A stretch of DNA of 42,064 nt from Saprospiraceae bacterium (GCA_030728245.1 JANQZX010000005.1:8853-50916); one strand, 5' to 3'; numbered from the stretch's first letter, positions 5,904-16,500 are shown. Made by a program: numbers and translations. Notes: generated by a model not told the origin, from the sequence alone.

Positions 5904-7760
5904 TTAATGTGTCTCTATTTCACCCTCTTTCAACGGTGTTATCTGAGAAATAAAATCCTGCCCATCTTTTGCATAATCATAAGCCCATCTGTGAACAACA
6001 GGAAGTTTACCAGCCCAGTTACCGTGTCCTGGATCCACTTCAGTAGTCCATTCCAATGTAGTTGCACCCCATGGATTTTTTTCAGTAACCTTCTTACCAT
6101 ACCAAATACTGTAGAAGAAATTAATGATAAGAATCAACTGAAATCCAAAAGTAACTATAGCTGCAATAGTAATAAACTTATTCATATCATCAAACTGAGA
6201 AAAAGACTGGAAGGTATCAAAGCGATAATATCTTCTCGGAACACCCGCCATACCTATGTAATGCATAGGCCAGAATATAAGATATGCACCAACCATTGTA
6301 CCCCAGAAGTGTAACTTACCTAGTGTTTCATTCATAAATCTGCCATACATTTTTGGAAACCAATGATAAACACCAGCAAACATTCCAAAAAATGCAGCAA
6401 CACCCATTACTATATGAAAGTGTGCAACGACAAAATAGGTATCGTGCATCTGAATATCAATCGCCGAATTACCCAGGAATATACCAGTTAAACCACCAGA
6501 GATAAACATAGAAACGAAACCAATACCAAACAAACTAGCAGCGGTAAATCTAATATTTCCACCAAACAAAGTAGCAATCCAGTTAAACACTTTAACCGCC
6601 GAAGGAACGGCAATAATTAGAGTAAATACAACGAAGAAATTAGAAATAAACGGATTGACACCTGACATAAACATGTGGTGAGCCCAAACTATAAAGGATA
6701 AGAAACCAATAGCTAAGATTGAAAAAACCATGGCCTTATAACCAAAAACAGGTTTTCTACTGTGAACGGCAAGTACTTCCGAAACAATACCCATTGCTGG
6801 CAAAATAATGATATACACTTCAGGGTGTCCTAAGAACCAAAATAAATGCTGATATAAAACAGGACTTCCACCAACATGATCTAAAGCCTGACCACCAATA
6901 AAGATTTCATTTAAAAAGAAACTAGTTCCTAAACCTCTATCACACATTACCAAAAAGAATGCTGAAGCTAAAACTGGGAATGAAAGTAAGCCTAAAATAG
7001 CTGTAACGAAAAATGCCCAGATGGTAAGCGGCATTCTCCACATATTCATACCTTTCGTTCTTAGGTTTAACACGGTAGTGATGTAATTAATACCACCTAA
7101 AAGAACAGATACTACGAAGAAAACCAAGCTAATTAACCATAAAGTCATACCTGCTCCTGAACCAGTACTTGCCTGAGGCAAGGCACTTAAAGGAGGATAG
7201 GCAGTCCAACCACCGGAAAAAGGTCCGGTATTTAAGAATAGCGAAATGAACATGATAACTCCTGCAAGGAAGAAAAACCAATAAGACATCATGTTCAATA
7301 ACGGCGAAGCCATGTCACGTGCTCCCAATTGAAGAGGAATCAAGAGGTTACTAAAAGTACCACTTAAACCAGCTGTTAATACGAAAAACACAAGAATGGT
7401 ACCATGCATAGTAACTAATGCATAATAAAAGTCCGGTGAAAGAGCCCCCATACCTGTTTCAGCATTAATCTCAATCCATTTGCCTAAAACGGGTTTAAGC
7501 CAAGCCATACTTTCCTCAGGAAAACCAAGTTGAAGTCTGAATACAAGAGACATTAATCCACCAATAACACCCCAAAACATACCTGTTATGAGGAACTGTT
7601 TAGCGATCATTTTATGATCTTGACTAAAGATATAGGTAGTAATAAAATTAGATTGAAACTTGTCACCATCATGGTGCTCATGGAAATGATCATCATATCC
7701 CATTTGTTCAATCAAAACATCTTCTTCTGAATGTGGAGCAGCAGTTAAAACATTTGCCAT
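5904..7760 (-). CDS. ctaD: Cytochrome c oxidase subunit I (A-type)
   Basis: This catalytic subunit of about 618 residues holds low-spin heme a and the heme a3/CuB site. Visible are the MHGTILVFF helix with a heme a histidine, a GARDMASPLLN segment aligned with the D-channel aspartate, and WFLGHPEVYIIILP, in which the His ligand, the Glu of the A1 class and the cross-linked Tyr are all present. WAHHMF supplies two further CuB histidines and HDTYFVVAHFHIVM the heme a3 and second heme a histidines. I chose ATG 7760 (MANVLTAAPHSEED) because an upstream in-frame start would run 20 bases into the subunit II gene. There is no subunit III fusion. The C-terminal tail is soluble and acidic. Confidence 0.96.
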   Translation of the reverse strand: MANVLTAAPHSEEDVLIEQMGYDDHFHEHHDGDKFQSNFITTYIFSQDHKMIAKQFLITGMFWGVIGGLMSLVFRLQLGFPEESMAWLKPVLGKWIEINAETGMGALSPDFYYALVTMHGTILVFFVLTAGLSGTFSNLLIPLQLGARDMASPLLNMMSYWFFFLAGVIMFISLFLNTGPFSGGWTAYPPLSALPQASTGSGAGMTLWLISLVFFVVSVLLGGINYITTVLNLRTKGMNMWRMPLTIWAFFVTAILGLLSFPVLASAFFLVMCDRGLGTSFFLNEIFIGGQALDHVGGSPVLYQHLFWFLGHPEVYIIILPAMGIVSEVLAVHSRKPVFGYKAMVFSILAIGFLSFIVWAHHMFMSGVNPFISNFFVVFTLIIAVPSAVKVFNWIATLFGGNIRFTAASLFGIGFVSMFISGGLTGIFLGNSAIDIQMHDTYFVVAHFHIVMGVAAFFGMFAGVYHWFPKMYGRFMNETLGKLHFWGTMVGAYLIFWPMHYIGMAGVPRRYYRFDTFQSFSQFDDMNKFITIAAIVTFGFQLILIINFFYSIWYGKKVTEKNPWGATTLEWTTEVDPGHGNWAGKLPVVHRWAYDYAKDGQDFISQITPLKEGEIETH

Positions 7761-7788
7761 TAGTTCTGATTTTTTTTGTTTGTTTTGA

Positions 7789-9240
7789 TTATAATGAAAG
7801 TCCAGCACCTAACAGAGTAAATACCCATTTAGTTGTCGTATTGTCTTCAGTAGCTATAGATACAGGTGATAAATCTATTTGAGATGAATTAACGCCATTA
7901 GCGTATAAAACATCTAAAATTAACTTTGTTTTTGCTTCTGCAACCACATTATCGCTCTCAGTAGGAATGGTAACCGCTAAATTAACACTACTACCTTGTT
8001 TAGATTTTAGTGTTTCAGCTAATAAAACCAACTGATCTTTAGAATACCCAGCTAAACTAAATTCCTTATCACCTTTGAAAATTAGAGCATCTATAGGTAA
8101 TTCTTTGCCAATGTTATCAAATACAAAAGCTGAGTTTAACGCTTCCTTCTTTGAAGAAACCTCTATATCAAATAATTTATCAGTCCAAGGATCGCTTTCT
8201 TTAAATCGTATATTGGAAAGATAATATGAAGATTGAGAGGATAACCAAGTATCATATTCCTCTTGAGAAACAATTTTTACAGGGCGCTTCATACTGTAGT
8301 GACCACGACCGCACAATTCCGCACAAGCCAGTTCATATTCAAAAGTTTCCCAAAGCATTTTAGTAGGATCCGCAGGATCAGGAACATTATATTCCGGATA
8401 TTTTTTAAGTTCCTGACGATACTCTTCAGTAGTTTTCGACGGTGTAAACACAAAATAAGTTGGCATACCAGGAATGGCATCCATTTTAACTCTGAAATGT
8501 GGAAGATAAAAATTATGAAGAACGTCTTGTGCTGTAATTCTAACCCTAACCTTTTGCCCAACAGGAAGAACAAGTTCAGTTGCCAGAAAATCATCAAGAT
8601 TTTTCTCATCTTTCCAATTCTGGCCTAATGGATTCTCGCTTGAAATCAATTTATAATTCTTCTCACCAATCAGACCATCAGCTCCAGGATACCTCAAATT
8701 CCAACCAAATTGAAATCCAGTTGCTTCAATTTCTAAATATTTATCATCATCTGAAACATCTGCCATTACCTCATTCCATGCATCCAAACCACCAACAACC
8801 AAAAAGGTCATTACTACTGCAGGAATAGCTGTCCAAATAATTTCCAATTTGTTATCATGAGGAATAAATAAAGCTTTTTTACCCTTTTTAGCACTATATT
8901 TCCAGCTAAAATAAAAAAGCAGAATATGAGTAATAACAAATACAATACCGGTAAAGAATAGCGTTACATTGAACATCTTATCTAAGATGGAACCATGTTC
9001 TGACGCTGGCAAATGAGGGCCATAGCCCAACATATAGTTTTTAAAGTAAACAGCTGAAACGATACATCCAATTAAAAACACAACCAAAAAGAGAATCATG
9101 TAGCCGCCCTGACTACGATTAACTTCATACTGCATTTCTTCCTCTCCTCTTATTTTTGCAGCAAGTTCAGTTACCTTCCCTATTTGTACAACAATAACAG
9201 CGATAAGAATTATACTAATTATTACAAGAAGAATAGTCAT
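7789..9240 (-). CDS. ctaC: Cytochrome c oxidase subunit II with CuA site and extra C-terminal domain
   Basis: This subunit takes electrons from cytochrome c or the ACIII heme chain at the binuclear CuA centre. The CuA ligands are complete: H242 in VLHNFYLPHF, then C306, C310, H314 and M317 in CAELCGRGHYSMK. At 483 residues it is much longer than the usual 250-350. There are four hydrophobic segments (about 2-20, 47-66, 92-112, 131-151) instead of two. About 165 residues follow the CuA domain, the last 120 of which resemble a degenerate OmpA-like fold. No CxxCH is present, so this is not a cytochrome-fused caa3 type. The gene has its own promoter candidate at 9276-9308. Confidence 0.95.
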   Translation of the reverse strand: MTILLVIISIILIAVIVVQIGKVTELAAKIRGEEEMQYEVNRSQGGYMILFLVVFLIGCIVSAVYFKNYMLGYGPHLPASEHGSILDKMFNVTLFFTGIVFVITHILLFYFSWKYSAKKGKKALFIPHDNKLEIIWTAIPAVVMTFLVVGGLDAWNEVMADVSDDDKYLEIEATGFQFGWNLRYPGADGLIGEKNYKLISSENPLGQNWKDEKNLDDFLATELVLPVGQKVRVRITAQDVLHNFYLPHFRVKMDAIPGMPTYFVFTPSKTTEEYRQELKKYPEYNVPDPADPTKMLWETFEYELACAELCGRGHYSMKRPVKIVSQEEYDTWLSSQSSYYLSNIRFKESDPWTDKLFDIEVSSKKEALNSAFVFDNIGKELPIDALIFKGDKEFSLAGYSKDQLVLLAETLKSKQGSSVNLAVTIPTESDNVVAEAKTKLILDVLYANGVNSSQIDLSPVSIATEDNTTTKWVFTLLGAGLSL

Positions 9241-9275
9241 GATGTAAATTATTGTTTATGTAAAAATGTGAGCAA

Positions 9276-9308
9276 CAAAATTAGGTTATAATTAACTTAT
9301 TAAACAAA
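9276..9308 (-). promoter_or_regulatory. Promoter candidate for the oxidase operon
   Basis: Read on the minus strand, TAATTTTG (9283 to 9276) matches the Bacteroidota -7 consensus TAnnTTTG exactly. A TTTG -33 element lies at 9308-9305, with 21 bases between them, inside the accepted spacing. Transcription would start near 9270, giving a leader of about 30 bases before the subunit II ATG at 9240. The 100-base gap between actF and subunit II is the largest in the respiratory block, consistent with independent expression of the oxidase part. Confidence 0.55.
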
Positions 9309-9340
9309 ATTCGTCCACAATGGTTTCTTATTTAGAATGA

Positions 9341-10624
9341 TTATATATAAGGCCAAACATGGTGGTGAGTAGCTTCCTCTGCATAAGGATCATTCTTAGG
9401 GAACAACGCAGCTTTACTTAAACTCCTGAGGGTAATAAACAGGTAAAATGCAAGGAAGCCCAACATAGTACCTACCTCCAACAATCCAGGCATTGTAAAA
9501 CCCATTTGAAAAGGAAGAGTAGTATCATGACCAGCAGTATGATGATGACCCAACGCTTCTAAAGCTGTATGTCTTACTCCTGGTTTTATCATAAGGAAGA
9601 AATCGAGCCAATGACCGATAAAAACCATGATAGCGGCAAAAGCGAGCGGACCAAATTTTCTTTTATTATCATTACGCATTAAAACAAAGAAAGGCAGAAT
9701 GAAATTAATTAGAAGATTAGCGTAAAACAAAGGCTTGTAATTTTGCAATCTTTCATAAAAGTAAACTGTTTCTTCTCCAACGTTTGCGTACCAGATAAGC
9801 ATGTACTGAGAAAACCACATATAAGTCCAGAATATACTAAATGCAAATAATAATTTACCAAGATCATGCATGTGATCAGAAGTAATATGTGCGAAATATC
9901 CTAAGCTTTTAAGATAAATTAGGGTTAGTATGGTGATAGCAATCATACTAACAAACCAACTAACACCTGAATACCAGGCAAAAAGAGTACTATACCAATG
10001 AGCATCTACCGACATTATCCATTGCCAGATGACAGCAGCACTTGAAAAACCAGCTAAAGGCATAAAAATAACAGACCAAACTCTAATTTTTCTATGATGC
10101 TTAAAATTATCAGCCTGACCCTTGCCATTAATATCTTCGTCTAAAGAAATTTTACGAATATTATAAGAGAAAAACGCCCACATACCAACAATAACTAAAG
10201 TACCAAGCGTGTACCAATATTTATTCAGGAAAGACGCCTTACCCTTCATTACCGCATCTTTAGCAACTTCAGCTTCGTCAGACCAATGGTATAAATGATG
10301 GAAATGTCCCCAAAGACCTAAAGCTACTACAAGCATTAATCCAAGGCCAACCAAAATAAACTGCATATTTGCTTCCCAAATTCTTTTCATACCTACATAC
10401 CAACCGGCCCAAGCCGTAGTAAAAGCAGTAATAACGAATAGTGAAACAAATGAAATACCTGTAAAGAAGGTAGCATTATGTAGGAAATTACTCCAAAAAC
10501 GCGTATGCAAGGCATCATCAGAAAACCAGGTCAAAGCAAGACAAAGTAATCCGAGGCCCATAAAAGCAAATAATACGTTTTTTTGTTTGGATGTAAAAGT
10601 AAAATGATTCATCACATTTGCCAT
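9341..10624 (-). CDS. actF: Alternative complex III subunit ActF (NrfD-like quinol-site membrane subunit)
   Basis: ActF is the second large membrane subunit of quinol:cytochrome c oxidoreductase, related to NrfD and paired with ActC. This 427-residue protein has about ten transmembrane helices with many internal aromatic and His residues, for example WGHFHHLYHW (about residue 104), SVDAHWYSTLFAWYSG and YMWFSQYMLIWYANVGEETVYF. These last two segments are typical of ActF. No cofactor motif is expected. It follows actE by 28 bases and closes the act set; no actG is visible before the oxidase genes. Confidence 0.92.
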   Translation of the reverse strand: MANVMNHFTFTSKQKNVLFAFMGLGLLCLALTWFSDDALHTRFWSNFLHNATFFTGISFVSLFVITAFTTAWAGWYVGMKRIWEANMQFILVGLGLMLVVALGLWGHFHHLYHWSDEAEVAKDAVMKGKASFLNKYWYTLGTLVIVGMWAFFSYNIRKISLDEDINGKGQADNFKHHRKIRVWSVIFMPLAGFSSAAVIWQWIMSVDAHWYSTLFAWYSGVSWFVSMIAITILTLIYLKSLGYFAHITSDHMHDLGKLLFAFSIFWTYMWFSQYMLIWYANVGEETVYFYERLQNYKPLFYANLLINFILPFFVLMRNDNKRKFGPLAFAAIMVFIGHWLDFFLMIKPGVRHTALEALGHHHTAGHDTTLPFQMGFTMPGLLEVGTMLGFLAFYLFITLRSLSKAALFPKNDPYAEEATHHHVWPYI

Positions 10625-10652
10625 TTAAGTAAGCAGATTTAATATTAGAAGA

Positions 10653-11480
10653 CTATTTAACTGAAACAGAAGCCAATTGATTTTTCATTTTCAATGGCAC
10701 ACCAAATTCAGCATTTAAAGTATTCATTTTCTCGTTGTAAATTAATGTTTTAGAAGCCGCCTGTAAAGACCTGATATAGTGAATTACCTGCCAGCGTTCT
10801 TCGAAACTTAATTTGTCGGCATAACCACCCATAACATTTTTTCCGTAAATAAGACTGAAGTAATAACGACCATTCGAGGAGTTAATCAAATCGTCCAACA
10901 TAAAATTTGCAGGTGCTGCAGGATATTTACCACCAGGATCACCTGTTGCAGGATTGGCATCACGTACTAAATAACCAGCACCGTCACCGGCATCACCATG
11001 ACAAATAGCACAATTAATAGTATATAATTCTTTACCAATCTCTAAGCCTTTTTTTGTAATTGGAAAAGGATTAGCTTTGATTTCTGCTATTGCACGAAGC
11101 CTTTCATCTTCATTATCAGCATAATAAAAACCAACGTGACCATTTACCGTAGTTGCCTGGGCATTCAATTGATTTTTTCCTCTAATCATATCTATTTTAG
11201 ATTGGTCTATTTCACCATTTGACATAGCACCACTATATCCACGTGGAACTGTTCCATTTACAGGCTTACCAGGAACAGAAAGTGCTCTCCTTGATCTGGA
11301 ACTCTCTTTATCCCAGGTATTGTGAGAAGAGGAACCATAAACATTAGCCTCATAAGCAATTGCATGCGCCATATCAGGCATATACTCATGTCCAGTCTTA
11401 TTCTTACCAGAGGGTGAACAACTCACCATGAAAACAGAAAGAGACATTATCAAAACAACAAATTTTCTTATTGGTATCAT
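10653..11480 (-). CDS. actE: Alternative complex III subunit ActE, lipid-anchored monoheme cytochrome c
   Basis: ActE carries one heme c at the outer face of the complex and helps pass electrons toward the oxidase. I chose the start MIPIRKFVVLIMS because it gives a clean lipoprotein signal ending in FMVSC with lipid-modified Cys at residue 21. An upstream in-frame start would overlap actD. The heme site is NCAICHGDAGDGAG. A likely Met ligand lies in GKNVMGGYADKL, followed by the terminal helix FEERWQVIHYIRSLQ. Length is 275 residues, with about 140 residues before the cytochrome fold rich in Ser and Asn. The gap to actD is 34 bases. Confidence 0.93.
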   Translation of the reverse strand: MIPIRKFVVLIMSLSVFMVSCSPSGKNKTGHEYMPDMAHAIAYEANVYGSSSHNTWDKESSRSRRALSVPGKPVNGTVPRGYSGAMSNGEIDQSKIDMIRGKNQLNAQATTVNGHVGFYYADNEDERLRAIAEIKANPFPITKKGLEIGKELYTINCAICHGDAGDGAGYLVRDANPATGDPGGKYPAAPANFMLDDLINSSNGRYYFSLIYGKNVMGGYADKLSFEERWQVIHYIRSLQAASKTLIYNEKMNTLNAEFGVPLKMKNQLASVSVK

Positions 11481-11514
11481 ATACTTCTTTTTTAGAAGAT
11501 AATAATCAGGTTTA

Positions 11515-12045
11515 TCAGATCGATTTAACATTAACTTCTTCAGCACCTGTATCGGTTAAAAACTGTCTAAGGGCTGCCTGCTTTGATTCATCAGCATTAT
11601 CGACATCAAAAGCAATACAAAACTTATCATCTGTAATTCGGTCATCCAAGGTTGGATTATCTACACCAGGACCCATACCACAAATAGTGTAAAAAGTAAC
11701 TACCATACCAACGGAAGCAAAAAGAACCGTTACTTCGAAGGTAATGGGTATAAATGAAAGAGCTGAAAAATAAGGCTTACCACCGAATATAATTGGCCAA
11801 TCTCTGGTAAACACCCAGGTCATAAATAAAAAGGCACTTAAAGAGCCAATTAAACCATATATAAAACCTGCAATATGGATACGGCTTTCAGTCAAACCTA
11901 ATATATTATCAAGACCGTGAACTGGGAAAGGTGAATAAACATCCATTATATCTAAATGATCTTCTTTAGCCTTTTTTACTGCATGGAGCAGTACTTCCTC
12001 GTCGTTATATAAACCGTAGAGTACTTGGGTTGATTCTTGTTTCAT
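11515..12045 (-). CDS. actD: Alternative complex III subunit ActD (DUF3341)
   Basis: ActD is a small membrane subunit of the complex on the cytoplasmic side. This 176-residue protein has a soluble N-terminal alpha/beta part (VLYGLYNDEEVLLHAVKKAK and the characteristic DVYSPFPVHGLD), two transmembrane helices (about residues 56-78 and 98-122), then a short soluble tail FCIAFDVDNADESKQAALRQFL. All this matches DUF3341. No cofactor residues are known. It lies between actC (29-base gap) and actE, the standard order. Confidence 0.93.
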   Translation of the reverse strand: MKQESTQVLYGLYNDEEVLLHAVKKAKEDHLDIMDVYSPFPVHGLDNILGLTESRIHIAGFIYGLIGSLSAFLFMTWVFTRDWPIIFGGKPYFSALSFIPITFEVTVLFASVGMVVTFYTICGMGPGVDNPTLDDRITDDKFCIAFDVDNADESKQAALRQFLTDTGAEEVNVKSI

Positions 12046-12074
12046 TTAAAATTTCTTTTTAGAGCAAACAATGC

Positions 12075-13484
12075 TTAATGATGTGTTGATTCTTTGTGAG
12101 CGTTGTCATGTTTAATGTTTGGACCTACATACTGATCTCCACCTGTTTTAAGAATACCCTTAATTTCAGCTACAGCAACTACGGGAGCCACTCTCATGAA
12201 AACAAGATACAACGTAGAGAATAAACCCAATGTACCAATAAACAAACAAACCTCAACCCAAGATGGAGAATAGTAACTCCAACTTGAAGGAAGATAATCT
12301 CTGGCCAACGTGGAGGCAATGATAACAAAGCGTTCGAACCACATACCGATATTAATAAATATAGACATAAAGAAAGTAACCAGAATGCTTCTTCTCATTT
12401 TCTTACTCCAGAAGATTTGAGGTGAGATAACATTACAACCCATCATACCTATATAAGACCAGAAATAAGGTCCCATTACTCTATTATAAAAAGCAAATTG
12501 CTCATAAATATAGCCAGAATACCAAGCGATGAACAATTCTGTCAAGTAAGCAACACCAACGATACTTCCTGTAGCCAGAATAACCTTGTTCATACTATCG
12601 ATGTGCTCCAATGTAATATAATCTTCTAATTTTAGCACCTTTCTGGTCATAATCATCAATGTTTGCACCATAGCAAATCCTGAGAATATAGCTCCAGCAA
12701 CGAAGTAAGGAGGAAAAATGGTAGTATGCCAACCGGGAATAACCGAGGTTGCGAAGTCGAAGGATACTATAGTATGAACTGATAATACTAAGGGCGTAGC
12801 CAAACCAGCTAATACCAAAGACAACGATTCCCACCTTTGCCAATGCTTTGCTGATCCAGTCCATCCGAAAGATATATAACTATAAATTTTTCTTCTTAGC
12901 CCTTTCGCTCTATCTCTTACTGTCGCGAAGTCAGGAACAAGTCCGGTGTACCAGAAAAGTAAAGAAACGGTGAAATAAGTGGATATAGCGAATACGTCCC
13001 AAAGAAGAGGTGAATTAAAGTTTACCCATAATGGGCCTCTTGTATTTGGATAAGGGAAGATGAAAAAACCAAGCCATAATCTACCCATGTGAATCAGTGG
13101 AAACTGACCCGCACACATTACGGCAAAGATTGTCATTGCCTCTGCGGCTCTGTTTACACCCGTACGCCACTTTTGTCTAAAAAGTAATAATATGGCAGAA
13201 ATAAGCGTACCAGCGTGACCGATACCAACCCACCAAACGAAGTTGGTAATATCCCAACCCCAATTTATTGTTCTATTCAGGTTCCAGGAACCAATACCAA
13301 CCCAAATTGTCCAGGTAACGCTAAAAACATATAACGCTAATCCTGTTACTGCTACAATAAAAGCAATGACCCAGGCAGTCGTTGGGGTCTTTTCCGTAGG
13401 CCCACATATATCTTCGGTGATGGTATGGTAGGTCTTGCTCCCAGTAATTAAAGGTTCCCTAATCGCAGAAATAGGTGCACTCAT
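12075..13484 (-). CDS. actC: Alternative complex III subunit ActC (NrfD-like, quinol-binding membrane subunit)
   Basis: ActC is a NrfD/PsrC-family subunit with about ten transmembrane helices that lies beneath the Fe-S subunit and contributes a quinol site. The 469-residue length is normal. Typical segments are NWGWDITNFVWWVGIGHAGTLISAILLLF (about residues 73-101, given in part), FIFPYPNTRGPLWVNFNSPLLWDVFAI, SVHTIVSFDFATSVIPGWH and IGMWFERFVIIA, several containing the conserved His, Asp and Arg residues of the family. It begins 46 bases after actB. The soluble C-terminus (DNAHKESTHH) is His-rich. Confidence 0.95.
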   Translation of the reverse strand: MSAPISAIREPLITGSKTYHTITEDICGPTEKTPTTAWVIAFIVAVTGLALYVFSVTWTIWVGIGSWNLNRTINWGWDITNFVWWVGIGHAGTLISAILLLFRQKWRTGVNRAAEAMTIFAVMCAGQFPLIHMGRLWLGFFIFPYPNTRGPLWVNFNSPLLWDVFAISTYFTVSLLFWYTGLVPDFATVRDRAKGLRRKIYSYISFGWTGSAKHWQRWESLSLVLAGLATPLVLSVHTIVSFDFATSVIPGWHTTIFPPYFVAGAIFSGFAMVQTLMIMTRKVLKLEDYITLEHIDSMNKVILATGSIVGVAYLTELFIAWYSGYIYEQFAFYNRVMGPYFWSYIGMMGCNVISPQIFWSKKMRRSILVTFFMSIFINIGMWFERFVIIASTLARDYLPSSWSYYSPSWVEVCLFIGTLGLFSTLYLVFMRVAPVVAVAEIKGILKTGGDQYVGPNIKHDNAHKESTHH

Positions 13485-13530
13485 GAGTTATATTTTAAAG
13501 TAATCAACATATGATGGCTAACCATTTATA

Positions 13531-16500
13531 TTAAGCGTCTAAATTTTCGCTTCGGTTAACAACCTTAGCAGTATAATTTACAGAAGAACGAACGCCAATT
13601 TCTTCCAACACAATATAGTTTAGTGGATTATCTAATTTCTTAGATAAATCACCGGACTTATTATTTCTGTCACCAAAAACAATAGCTCCCGTAGGACAAG
13701 CTGTTTGACAAGCTGTTCTTACATCGTTATCTTGTAAAGCACGACCTTCTTTTTTAGCTGTCAATTTACCTTCTTGTAATCGTTGTACACAGAAGCTACA
13801 TTTTTCAATAACACCTCTTGAACGAACAGTTACATCAGGATTTAACACCATTCTTGTTAAATTGTCAGCACCAAATGGTAGTGATTCATTACCTAATGTA
13901 GGCTCATTAATGGCAAACATATCAGCTTTGGTATAATCCAGCCAATTAAATCGTCTTACTTTATAAGGACAATTGTTTGCACAATAGCGAGTACCGATAC
14001 AACGGTTGTAAGTCATTTGATTTAAACCCTCAGAGCTATGAGGCGTAGCAGCCACTGGACAAACATTTTCACAAGGCGCATTATCACAATGTTGACACAT
14101 CATTGGTTGATAGACCGTATTAGGGTTTTCATATTCACCAAAGAAATATCTGTCAATACGCAACCAACTCATCTCATGATGACGACCCACCTCTTTTTTA
14201 CCTACAACGGGAACATTGTTTTCAGCCATACAAGCGATGGAACAAGCTCCACATCCGATACATGCATTTAAATCGATATGCATAGCCCACCAATGACCTT
14301 GAGAATATTGATTATCTACAAATTCATTGATTGGATAAAGCGTTTTACTATTTAACTCTGCAGCTTCCGCTCTTTTCTCTTCTACATGATGAACCAACTC
14401 ACTTAATTCATCTAAATTACCTTTATAAATAATAGATCTATCTACGATTCCTCCCTGATAACCAGAACCGATGGTCATAGAAGTTTTTTCATCTACATTT
14501 AAGGTTTCACCCGTTTTAGGATCCTTTCCGGTAACCCCCATTGCGTGGTGATATTGAACGCAGGCAAATAAATCCTCTTTGTCAATAGGATCACTTACTT
14601 TAGCTTTTGTTGCATAATACTGGGTATTCCCTTGAGCATCAACAGATAACCAAGGATAAACATTTATTCCCACATTATTTCCTAAGGCTTTCCCCATGTA
14701 ACCTGTTACGGTACGACCGTAACCTATGGCTAGTCCCACAGTATCTTCTAACTGTCCAAATTGTCTTACGGCAGTTACTGCCTGTTTGATTCCATTTACC
14801 TCTAAATCAACAATATCAGCTTCACCGTAAATTTCACGGGGATTGATATTATTTAAAGAAGAAATTTTATTACCACCCTCCCATTTAACAGGAACGGCTA
14901 GATAATTACCCCAGGAAGTCCTTGAAACAGGATCTGCTAATTCAGAAAGCCAAGGGTTATTGGCATATTGCCCACCACCCATATTCACTGTTTCGAAAAA
15001 CGAAATCTCTAATGCGTTTTGAACTGGCTTTCTTACCTGAGATGCCGCTTTTTGAACATCTCCGTTAAATGAAGGTACTGAAGTCAAAGCCATTGGTGCC
15101 TCATAAATACCATCATGAAGACAACTATCCCAAAAAGCACGGAAAATAGCGAATCTGCTTTGGGTTGGAAAAATAGTCGTTTCCCAATACTTCATTAGAT
15201 AATCTAATGCAGGTTGTTCGGATGCTGCATCTAAGGCAGTACTTTTAGCCCAGGTTAGCAAAGAAACCTCTACCTGACGTGTATCAAACAAAGGAGATAT
15301 CGTTGGCTGTACTAAACTATAATGACCCTTTTTAGGTTGAGCATCTCCCCAACTCTCTAAGAAATGGTGCGTTGGTGTGACATAATCACATAAAGCAGAT
15401 GTCTCATTAGGAACTGTAGAGAAAGATACTTTAAGTTTAACTTTCTTAGATAGAGTGGCAAATTCATCTGCACGAGGTATATCCCAGGCAGGATTGGCAC
15501 CGTCCATAAAGAAAAGAGCATCTACTTTACCTGATTTCATTTCTGAAATCAAATCATTCACTGATTTATCGATACCCTGTCTTTGCAATGAAGCATTGGC
15601 GAAATCAATGGTTGAACCATAATTTCCCAACAAATAATTTATTCCATTAATTAAAGTTTGTTCACCTACATTGTTAGAACCAGACACAACCAACGATTTA
15701 CCTTTTGCATTGAAAAGAGTCGTTGCCAGTGTTTTGAATTTCTTTGCCTTTTCAGCGGCTAGTGAAGGCCCACTCTGTGAGGGTAATCCTGCTAAAGCAG
15801 CTAATGCATTATATAAAGAGAGAATGGCGGCACCCTGTTCAGAAGGTTTAACCATAATTCTATTATCAGCATTAGAACCAGTTAAGCTCATGTGGCTTTC
15901 CACCTGAATATGTTTAGACATTTTAGGATTTTTCAAATCCTCAATTCGTCTATTCTTTACATATTGAGTGGCAAACTCAATAGGAGAAACCCAGGTACCA
16001 AGGAAATCAGCTTCAAAAGAGACAATAACCTCTGCATTTTGAAATTGATAATTAGGCACGACAGCCTCACCGAAACAAGCTTCATTTGCCTGAATCAATG
16101 CAGACGCCGAAATAGCGTCATAAGTTACTACCCTGGTATTTGGAAAAGCGATGGTAAAATCAGCTATAGCTTTTTTGGTTGTTGGGCTTTGAATGGTTGG
16201 GGTAACAATTCTTATTTGACTTGTTGCATTCAATGCGGCCATAATTTCCGCATCAATCACCTCCCAACCTGGACCCTTTTTATTTCTGGATGCCGGCTTT
16301 TCAATCTGACCATTCTTCACTCTGAAAGCACTGGCAATTCTACTCGTGTCATAAAGACTTAGCACACTGGCTTGTACTCTGGCACTTGTTCCACCTTTAG
16401 ATACAGAAGAAAGAGAGTTACCTTCAATTTTGATAGGACGACCTTCTCTTGTTTTTACTAAAATGGAGCAATAATCCCCTCCCTGAGCAAAGGAAGAGGC

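Noticed and set aside
5907-6314. 135-codon plus-strand frame opposite the oxidase subunit I gene
   Set aside because: It is antisense to a strongly conserved gene, has no recognisable domain and has biased composition typical of a shadow frame.
7761-7808. Longer N-terminus for oxidase subunit I
   Set aside because: It would overlap the subunit II stop and adds a lysine-rich peptide unlike the family. ATG 7760 leaves a normal 28-base spacer.
11481-11546. Longer N-terminus for ActE
   Set aside because: It would place 22 residues before the lipoprotein signal and overlap actD.
15892-16362. 156-codon plus-strand frame opposite actB
   Set aside because: Antisense to actB, no family resemblance, no promoter or ribosome site. 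actB is intact through this stretch.
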